Shown one piece after another: positions 61,619 through 64,000 of a stretch of DNA of 64,000 bases. Positions within the stretch are counted from its first letter, which is position 1, and each line of letters begins with the position of its first letter. The stretch spans positions 2,666,001-2,730,000 of the forward strand of contig NZ_CP019062.1 of assembly GCF_002951615.1 (NCBI RefSeq), written 5' to 3'. Source of the stretch: Rahnella sikkimica. GTDB taxonomy: Bacteria > Pseudomonadota > Gammaproteobacteria > Enterobacterales > Enterobacteriaceae. Under the pieces are notes generated by a model. That model made no database searches and was not told the origin of the DNA. It saw nothing but the letters and a program-made list of their open reading frames with translations. The position numbers and the translations under genes were made by a program.

Positions 61619-62701
61619 TCAGCGCGGGCTAAGCTGGCGGGCGATGCGGAGAAGTTCCTGCGACAGTGCTTCCTGGGAAACGGCGGACTCACCGGGTTTC
61701 GACGTTGTGTGGCGTTCCACCAGAGACGTCGGCAACAACAGCGAAGATTGCTGCTTATCGCCATGAATATGCAGATGATCGACCAGCCGGTTGACGCTTT
61801 CGTGCCCGAGCAGGCGGAAATCCTGCTTGATGGTGGTCAGCGGCGGGAAGAAAAACGCGCTGTCTTCGGTGTCGTCGTAGCCGACCACGGAAATTTGTTC
61901 CGGCACGCGCAGGCCATATTCATGTACCGCACGCAGCACGCCCAGCGCCATCTGGTCATTAGCAATCAGGATCGCCGTAGGCCGCACCGGCTGGTTGAGC
62001 AGCAATAATGCCTGCTGGTAACCGGAAGCCGCGCTCCAGTCGCCGTGCTGCACCGCACAGGGCGTAATCTGGTGCTTTGCCAGCGTACTCAGCCAGCCTT
62101 CGTAGCGCAGTCGCGCGGAGATGGATTCCAGCGGGCCGGTCAGCACCGCAATTTTCTGATGCCCCAGCGCCAGAAGGTGTTCAACGCCCTGCTCTGCCCC
62201 GCAATGCGGATCGAACAGAATTTTAAAGACCTCAGCCTGCGGATCGACATCCAGAAACAGCACCGGCAAATCGCCACACAGCTGCGCAATCGCGCCCGCA
62301 TCATCGTTCGAGAGCGGCACGTTGATCAGCACGCCATCAACGCGCTGCGACATCAGTTCGTTCACCGCTGTACGGCAGGCCGAAAGGCTCAGGTTATCAA
62401 TCATCGAAATAACGACGTTAAAACCTAACTGATTGGCGCGGGTTTTCATGGCGGAAGCAATTTGTGACGGCGCATGAAGCGCGAGTTCGGTAGTCGCCAG
62501 CCCCAGTGTATAACTCTGTTTTCCGGCCAGTTGCTGCGCGACGCGATTCGGCACGTAATTGAGCGCAGCCATAGCCTGTTCGACTTTATCCCGCGTCTTT
62601 GCCGAGACGTGCGCCGCCTGATTCAGTACGCGCGAAACGGTCTGATAGGAAACGCCCGCCTGACGTGCGACGTCGTCGAGGGTGACAGATTTTGGCTTCA
62701 T
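61619..62701 (-). CDS. lacI: Lac repressor LacI
   Basis: A 360-residue repressor with the helix-turn-helix VTLDDVARQAGVSYQTVSRV, then LN; its YQ recognition pair matches E. coli LacI and fits the lacO-like site. The core (GVLINVPLSNDDAGAIAQLC, ILIANDQMALGVL) and a C-terminal leucine-rich tail (SQEALSQELLRIARQLSP), the tetramerisation helix, are present. It is transcribed in the same direction as lacZ. Confidence 0.94.
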   Translation of the reverse strand: MKPKSVTLDDVARQAGVSYQTVSRVLNQAAHVSAKTRDKVEQAMAALNYVPNRVAQQLAGKQSYTLGLATTELALHAPSQIASAMKTRANQLGFNVVISMIDNLSLSACRTAVNELMSQRVDGVLINVPLSNDDAGAIAQLCGDLPVLFLDVDPQAEVFKILFDPHCGAEQGVEHLLALGHQKIAVLTGPLESISARLRYEGWLSTLAKHQITPCAVQHGDWSAASGYQQALLLLNQPVRPTAILIANDQMALGVLRAVHEYGLRVPEQISVVGYDDTEDSAFFFPPLTTIKQDFRLLGHESVNRLVDHLHIHGDKQQSSLLLPTSLVERHTTSKPGESAVSQEALSQELLRIARQLSPR

Positions 62702-62770
62702 GGCTCTCTCTTCGGGGATTCATGCGGGAATGCACTGGACGGGTTATTGTGGCCGGAAAGCAGACAATAA

Positions 62771-62790
62771 AAAAGGGGCCGAAGCCCCTT
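62771..62790 (-). terminator. Terminator of fbaA
   Basis: On the minus strand AAGGGGC and GCCCCTT pair around a short loop and a run of T residues follows. It lies about 50 bases past the fbaA stop. Confidence 0.85.
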
Positions 62791-62838
62791 TGGTTATGAT
62801 CCTCACATTCCGGTGGTCAAGCACCAGAAGGATAAGAA

Positions 62839-63918
62839 TTACAGTACGTCGATTGCGTTCAGTTCTTTGAATGCCAGTTCCAGGCGAGTCACCATGGAAG
62901 CCTGTGCAGAACGCAGCCATACGCGCGGGTCATAGAATTTCTTGTTAGGTTTGTCCGCGCCTTCCGGGTTACCCAACTGACCTTGCAGGTAAGCTTCGTT
63001 TTTCTTGTAGAACTGCAGAATACCGTCCCAGTTTGCCCATTGGGTATCGGTATCGATGTTCATTTTGATAACACCGTAGCCTACAGATTCTTTGATTTCT
63101 GCTGCAGTTGAACCGGAACCGCCGTGGAACACGAAGTTCAGGCTGTTGTGTGGCAGGTTGTGTTTCTTACAAACGTATTCCTGAGAATCACGCAGGATCG
63201 TTGGAGTCAGTTTAACGTTACCTGGTTTGTACACGCCGTGAACGTTACCGAATGACGCAGCGATAGTGAAACGCGGGCTGATTGCGTTCAGTTTTTCGTA
63301 TGCGTAATCAACGTCTTGCGGCTGAGTGTACAGTGCAGATGCGTCCATATGGCTGTTGTCTACGCCATCTTCTTCACCACCAGTACAACCCAGTTCGATT
63401 TCCAGAGTCATGTCGAGTTTTGCCATGCGAGCTAAGTACTTGCTGCAAATTTCGATGTTTTCTTCCAGAGATTCTTCAGACAGGTCGATCATGTGAGAAG
63501 AGAACAGAGGTTTACCGGTTTTCGCGAAGTGAGCTTCACCCGCGTCCAGCAGACCGTCGATCCAAGGCAGCAGTTTTTTCGCGCAGTGGTCAGTGTGCAG
63601 GATGACTGGCACGCCGTAATGTTCTGCCATCTGATGCACATGGTGTGCGCCAGAGATTGCACCCAGGATTGCCGCGCCTTGTGGCACGTCAGTTTTCAGG
63701 CCTTTACCTGCGATGAACGCAGCGCCACCGTTAGAGAACTGAACAATAACTGGTGAACGGACTTTCGCAGCAGCTTCGAGAACGGCGTTGATAGAGTCGG
63801 TGCCTACGCAGTTTACCGCTGGCAGTGCAAATTTGTTTTCTTTAGCAATAGCGAAAACTTTTTGTACATCATCACCAGTGATAACGCCTGGTTTTACGAA
63901 ATCAAAAATTTTAGACAT
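62839..63918 (-). CDS. fbaA: Class II fructose-bisphosphate aldolase FbaA
   Basis: A 359-residue zinc-dependent aldolase of glycolysis and gluconeogenesis. Motifs are VILHTDHCAKKLLPWIDGLL, LEIELGCTGGEEDGVDNSHM and NFVFHGGSGSTAAEIKES. It begins MSKIFDFVKPGVITGDDVQK. The upstream 82 bases to the window end contain no recognisable pgk sequence, though pgk normally precedes it. Confidence 0.97.
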   Translation of the reverse strand: MSKIFDFVKPGVITGDDVQKVFAIAKENKFALPAVNCVGTDSINAVLEAAAKVRSPVIVQFSNGGAAFIAGKGLKTDVPQGAAILGAISGAHHVHQMAEHYGVPVILHTDHCAKKLLPWIDGLLDAGEAHFAKTGKPLFSSHMIDLSEESLEENIEICSKYLARMAKLDMTLEIELGCTGGEEDGVDNSHMDASALYTQPQDVDYAYEKLNAISPRFTIAASFGNVHGVYKPGNVKLTPTILRDSQEYVCKKHNLPHNSLNFVFHGGSGSTAAEIKESVGYGVIKMNIDTDTQWANWDGILQFYKKNEAYLQGQLGNPEGADKPNKKFYDPRVWLRSAQASMVTRLELAFKELNAIDVL

Positions 63919-64000
63919 AGTTCTTTGTCCTGTATTCGTCGGCCGTAGATGGATTGAATCGGTTTGCTATGTCGCGCGAGTTCCACTGTGCAGCCCCTCG

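Noticed and set aside
63919..64000. End of pgk upstream of fbaA
   Set aside because: The usual PGK C-terminus is not readable in any minus-strand frame of these 82 bases, so this is probably intergenic.

Overview
The window is chromosomal DNA of a gammaproteobacterium of the order Enterobacterales. The core genes smpB-ssrA, gcvTHP, ubiI-ubiH-pepP-ygfB, zapA-ssrS-ygfA, serA-rpiA-argP and yggE-argO-mscS...fbaA lie in nearly the Escherichia coli order. Accessory content (gat, lac, a GpdQ cluster, asr, and a palindromic repeat of the kind common in Yersinia and Serratia) points to Yersiniaceae, perhaps Rahnella or a close relative. The family and genus are inference; I could not run a search.

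Layout. 1-2.6 kb: ratA (partial), smpB and tmRNA, then a scar of an integrative element. The scar holds the N-terminal stub of a tyrosine integrase, three short iterated motifs and the persulfide-sensing pair ygaV-ygaP, closed by a near-perfect copy of the tmRNA terminator region. 2.85-3.6 kb: an orphan amino-acid binding protein. 3.8-10.4 kb: galactitol catabolism, with a divergent DeoR-type regulator and gatZABCDY; gatC carries a one-base frameshift in a G run. 10.4-21.4 kb: accessory enzymes and regulators, namely three GNAT acetyltransferases, Ada, an XRE-cupin regulator, an M20 amidohydrolase with an amino-acid binding protein and a coupled small unknown gene, a LysR regulator, an isonitrile-hydratase-like protein, a PhzF protein, a lone lysine N6-hydroxylase and TrhA. 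21.7-27.5 kb: an HD hydrolase and a five-gene cluster joining a glycerol-3-phosphate-type ABC importer to the phosphodiesterase GpdQ. 27.6-29.7 kb: an AT-rich patch with small unknown genes and a lone type VI secretion hcp. 29.8-37.9 kb: an eight-gene sugar operon (DeoR regulator, ABC importer with two permeases, an AlsE-like epimerase, a ROK kinase and a PfkB kinase), probably for allose, allulose or a related sugar.

38.2-53 kb is mostly core: ygfF, gcvPHT, ubiquinone hydroxylases, pepP, ygfB, zapA, 6S RNA, ygfA, serA and rpiA. The acid-shock gene asr and a 27-codon ydgU-like gene sit between ygfA and serA. 53-64 kb: argP, a palindromic intergenic repeat, yggE, argO and mscS, then a complete lacI-lacZ-lacY block with a clear lac operator but no lacA, placed between mscS and fbaA.

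The most noteworthy items are the ssrA-proximal scar, the gatC frameshift, the GpdQ-ABC cluster, the AT-rich hcp patch, the iterated TGACCGTTTG motif before the allose-type operon, and the placement of asr and lac inside otherwise conserved core order.
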